From Lutibacter flavus (lineage in GTDB: Bacteria; Bacteroidota; Bacteroidia; Flavobacteriales; Flavobacteriaceae), in assembly GCF_900188355.1 (NCBI RefSeq), contig NZ_FZNX01000006.1, positions 124,001 to 188,000 of the forward strand: a DNA stretch of 64,000 nt. Direction: 5' to 3'. Every line of letters begins with the position of its first letter. Position 1 is the stretch's first letter. The translations under genes were made by a program, and so were the position numbers. This document shows positions 61,337-64,000 of this stretch, in pieces. Under the pieces are notes generated by a model. The model was not told the DNA's origin. It searched no databases and worked only from the letters and a program-made list of their open reading frames with translations.

Positions 61337-63433
61337 TTACCAGATTTTAACTCGGTCTTCTGGTTTTAAATACATTTTATCACCTTCAACAATATTAAAT
61401 GCTGTATAAAATGCATCTACATTTTGAAGTGGCATAAAAGCCCTATACATTCCTGGAGCATGAGGATCCGTTTTTATTTGATTTTTTAAAGCTTCATCTC
61501 TGGTTTTAGTTCTCCAAATTGTTCCCCAAGACATATAAAAACGTTGTTCAGCTGTAAAACCATCTATATTTTCAGGTCTTCCATTTTGCTCAAAAAATAT
61601 TTGCAATCCATCATAAGCAGCATTTATACCTCCCAAATCACCAATATTTTCTCCAAGTGTAAATTCACCATTTAATTTTACATCATCTATTGCAATAACT
61701 TCACTGTACTGATCCGTTAATTTTTTCCCTAAAGCAGTAAACTGTTCTAAATCTTCATCTGTCCACCAATTATTTAAATTACCATCAGCATCAAATCTCG
61801 AACCGGAATCATCAAAACAATGTGAAATTTCGTGACCAATTACTGCACCAATTCCACCATAATTAACAGCCTCATCTGCTTGGTAATTATAGAAAGGTGG
61901 TTGCAATATTGCAGCTGGAAAAACTATTTCATTATTAACAGGATTAAAATAGGCGTTTACAATTTGAGGTGCCATACCCCACTCTGTTCTATCAACTGGT
62001 TTTCCTAATTTATTAATATTTTCTTCAAAGTTCCATTTTGAAATATTTACTGAATTTTGAAAATAAGACCCTCCATCTTTTAAACCTTTAACATCCATTG
62101 AAGAATAGTCTTTCCATTTATCCGGATAAGCTATTTTAACCGTCATTTTAGTTAGTTTTTCTATTGCTTTTAGCTTGGTTTCATCACTCATCCATTCCAA
62201 ATCATTAATTCGCTTTTCAAAACCTAGCATTACATTTTTTATCATCCCTTCCGCCTTAGCTTTTGCTTCGGGCGGGAATTTTTTATCTACATATAATTTA
62301 CCCAACGCTTCACCAATTGAACCATTTAAATTGGCTAAAGCTCTTTCATCTCTTGGTCTTTGTTGTTTTACTCCTTGTAATTCTTTACTATAAAACTCCC
62401 AGTTTGCAACTTCCAATTCATTGTTTAATAAACTTGCTGCTCTGTCTATTGCAGTCCAACGTAAATATAATTTGATATCATCCATTGAACTTGAAGTTAA
62501 AATTTTCTCAACTGCCTCCATATATTTTGGCTGCATAACAATAACTCTATCCAAATTTTCAATTCCCAAACCTTTAAAATATGTCTCCCAATTTACCGAT
62601 GGAGTTAAAGCTGTTAATTCTTCCATAGTTTTAGGATTGTACAATTTTCTTGTATCTCTAGACTCTTCTTTTGTAAGTCTAGGTTCAGCTAAATTATACT
62701 CATATTTAAAAACTTTTTCAGCATTTAACTTAGCCATTTCCTCTGTATCTCCAAAATATTGAAGCATTCTAGCAATATGAGCTATGTACTTTACTCGTTT
62801 CCCTTTAGTATCTTCATCTTGATCAACGTAATAATCTCGCGACAATCCTAAACCTGCAGGTGTAACGTAACCTGCATTCATTTTACTATCTTTTAGATCA
62901 TTAAACACCGCAAAACCAAAAAAACCACCTTGTCCGTATGGTGACATCTCAGTTAAGAAATTTTGCAAATCTGATAAATTAGATATTTCATCAATTTTAG
63001 CTAAAAATGGCTTTATTGGATCAAGGCCTTGTTGATCTCTGGCTACAGTATCCATTATGGTCTCATAAAAATTTACTGCTTTCTTTTGATCAGATTCTAA
63101 AGTTAAATTTCCCTGAGCATCTTTAAGTTTAGGGAAAGTATCTTCTGCAATAGCTTCACCTAAAATGGTAAGCACATCTGCATCAGTTTTTTTTCTTAAC
63201 TCATTAAAACCACCCCAAGAAGTCCTATCTGCTGGAATTTCGGTTTTATCAAACCAATTACCATTTACGTATCTAAAGAAATCATCGTTTGGGCGTACAG
63301 TATTATCCATGTTTTCTACGATAATTCCAGGTATTTTCTCTACTTCTACTTGTTTTTCTCCTTTACAAGAAATAATAAATAGAAATGCTCCTATTAAAAA
63401 ATAAGGCATTAATCTTTTTAAAAAATTTGTCAT
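61337..63433 (-). CDS. M13 family metallopeptidase lipoprotein (neprilysin-like, PepO)
   Basis: A 698-residue zinc peptidase with a lipobox (FIISC, Cys23). The zinc motif HEISH is in AVIGHEISHCFDDSG near residue 535, and the third ligand Glu is in GENIGDLGG about 60 residues later. VNAYFNPVNNEIVFPAAILQ before the zinc site is the family's substrate-binding stretch, and RPNDDFFRYVNG near 47 its N-terminal signature. It acts outside the cytoplasm on oligopeptides. It is monocistronic. Confidence 0.94.
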   Translation of the reverse strand: MTNFLKRLMPYFLIGAFLFIISCKGEKQVEVEKIPGIIVENMDNTVRPNDDFFRYVNGNWFDKTEIPADRTSWGGFNELRKKTDADVLTILGEAIAEDTFPKLKDAQGNLTLESDQKKAVNFYETIMDTVARDQQGLDPIKPFLAKIDEISNLSDLQNFLTEMSPYGQGGFFGFAVFNDLKDSKMNAGYVTPAGLGLSRDYYVDQDEDTKGKRVKYIAHIARMLQYFGDTEEMAKLNAEKVFKYEYNLAEPRLTKEESRDTRKLYNPKTMEELTALTPSVNWETYFKGLGIENLDRVIVMQPKYMEAVEKILTSSSMDDIKLYLRWTAIDRAASLLNNELEVANWEFYSKELQGVKQQRPRDERALANLNGSIGEALGKLYVDKKFPPEAKAKAEGMIKNVMLGFEKRINDLEWMSDETKLKAIEKLTKMTVKIAYPDKWKDYSSMDVKGLKDGGSYFQNSVNISKWNFEENINKLGKPVDRTEWGMAPQIVNAYFNPVNNEIVFPAAILQPPFYNYQADEAVNYGGIGAVIGHEISHCFDDSGSRFDADGNLNNWWTDEDLEQFTALGKKLTDQYSEVIAIDDVKLNGEFTLGENIGDLGGINAAYDGLQIFFEQNGRPENIDGFTAEQRFYMSWGTIWRTKTRDEALKNQIKTDPHAPGMYRAFMPLQNVDAFYTAFNIVEGDKMYLKPEDRVKIW

Positions 63434-63522
63434 AATTGTGCGATTGAATTAATTCTGGATTATTTTAACATAATTGACAATAAAATAACATTATTTTATT
63501 GATTTTTTAGCTTAAAATTATG

Positions 63523-63915
63523 TTAAGATTTACTTTTTAGAATTACAGAAATATTTGGTTTAAAATAATTTGGACCCTTCATAACCTTGCCATCTTCACG
63601 ATAAATCGGTTTGCCATCAGCTCCTAATTTACTCATATTACTTCGCTGAATTTCATTAAAAACCTCTTCAATTTTATGTTGCATGCCATGTTCCAAAATA
63701 GTTCCACATAAAATATAAAGCATATCTCCTAAAGCATCTGCCACTTCAACTAAATCATTGTCTTTTGCTGCTTCTAAATATTCTTCGTTTTCTTCAGCCA
63801 TTAAATCAAAACGTAGTTTTATTTTTTCCTTTGTTAATTTTGCAATTGGTTCATGATTGACCCCTAATCCAAAGGCTTCATGAAAATCTTGAACTGCTTT
63901 TATTTTTTGCTTCAT
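63523..63915 (-). CDS. MazG-like nucleotide pyrophosphohydrolase
   Basis: A 130-residue all-alpha NTP pyrophosphohydrolase. The metal-binding helices show LMAEENEEYLEA (residues 34-45) and VEVADALGDMLYI (residues 56-68), the E-x2-E and E-x3-D patterns of MazG-like proteins. The C-terminal MKGPNYFKP is typical of a Bacteroidota/phage subfamily. It cleaves nucleoside triphosphates, perhaps as a housecleaning enzyme. The 85 bases from its start to the window end show no gene. Confidence 0.85.
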   Translation of the reverse strand: MKQKIKAVQDFHEAFGLGVNHEPIAKLTKEKIKLRFDLMAEENEEYLEAAKDNDLVEVADALGDMLYILCGTILEHGMQHKIEEVFNEIQRSNMSKLGADGKPIYREDGKVMKGPNYFKPNISVILKSKS

Positions 63916-64000
63916 TTAAATTTTAATTTCTAATTAGTTTCTATGGTATTAAGAGAATTTATACAATAATTTAGTTGGAACTATTTTTAAAACTAGTGCT

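Noticed and set aside
1-64000. CRISPR arrays, insertion sequences, prophage or rRNA
   Set aside because: No spaced direct repeats, transposase or integrase motifs, phage genes or rRNA sequences were seen; the only long tandem repeat is the GTTAGCA array, which has no spacers.

Overview
The window looks like chromosomal DNA of a member of the Bacteroidota, most likely family Flavobacteriaceae. The DNA is AT-rich (about 30% G+C by eye) and start codons lack Shine-Dalgarno sequences. Upstream regions carry the Bacteroidota -7 box TAnnTTTG, often with TTG about 19 bases further up. The gene content also fits: YwqE/Wzc/Wza capsule genes, Wzi, DUF4920, DUF4230, DUF4407, MnmD, a DAHP synthase/chorismate mutase fusion and many short lipoproteins. 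A glycyl-radical enzyme with its activase suggests that the organism can live without oxygen. I see no rRNA, CRISPR array, transposase, integrase or prophage. One tRNA (Leu, UAG) is present.

Layout. 0-8 kb: end of a sugar aminotransferase gene, galE, fabD, a queuosine-precursor transporter, a DUF6970-like lipoprotein, a YitT protein, a DUF2797 protein, a GH3-family protein and a polyprenyl-diphosphate synthase. 8-12.3 kb: a four-gene phenylalanine/tyrosine operon (pheA, aminotransferase, tyrA, DAHP synthase/chorismate mutase). Its leader has all the parts of ribosome-mediated attenuation: a promoter, a 20-codon peptide with seven consecutive Phe/Tyr codons, an antiterminator and a terminator. 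12.4-20.8 kb: surface polysaccharide genes, with wzi and ywqE facing wzc-wza-PglF-type dehydratase-DegT aminotransferase. 21-22.7 kb: a thioesterase, a secreted nuclease and a secreted basic protein that appears built from two pieces of an HU histone-like protein. 22.7-26.5 kb: a HypD-like glycyl-radical enzyme and its activase. 26.5-33.6 kb: thioredoxin-like proteins, tRNA-Leu, an M20 dipeptidase, a PhnA protein, DUF4407 and an S28/S37-type peptidase.

33.7-44.2 kb holds a tight same-strand cluster: MarR regulator, then rpsU, GNAT, Na+/solute symporter, M20 amidohydrolase, alanine-racemase-like protein, argB, argD, argC, argJ and an ornithine-racemase-like protein. It can build L-ornithine from glutamate by the acetyl-recycling route, but has no gene here to take ornithine on to arginine. 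Two PLP racemases sit in it instead, so a D-ornithine (or other ornithine-derived) product is a reasonable hypothesis. 44.2-49 kb: DUF885 hydrolase, an alpha-ketoglutaric-semialdehyde-dehydrogenase-like ALDH, a divergent AraC regulator and a 14-copy heptamer repeat. 49-57.4 kb: MmcQ/YjbR, a Tat-exported aldo/keto reductase, DUF4230, HemW, a small monooxygenase-like protein, RuvC, a flippase-like membrane protein plus a glycosyltransferase, and a DUF4920/haem-motif lipoprotein/MnmD operon that ends in an unlisted 42-residue membrane protein. 57.5-64 kb: ilvE, nadA-nadB, an M13 metallopeptidase and a MazG-like pyrophosphohydrolase.

Several intergenic gaps carry short palindromic elements of at least four kinds. 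One kind (about 78 bp, conserved ends and variable middle) is present twice. The strongest candidates for something undescribed are the aromatic attenuator, the ornithine/racemase operon and the secreted HU-fragment protein.
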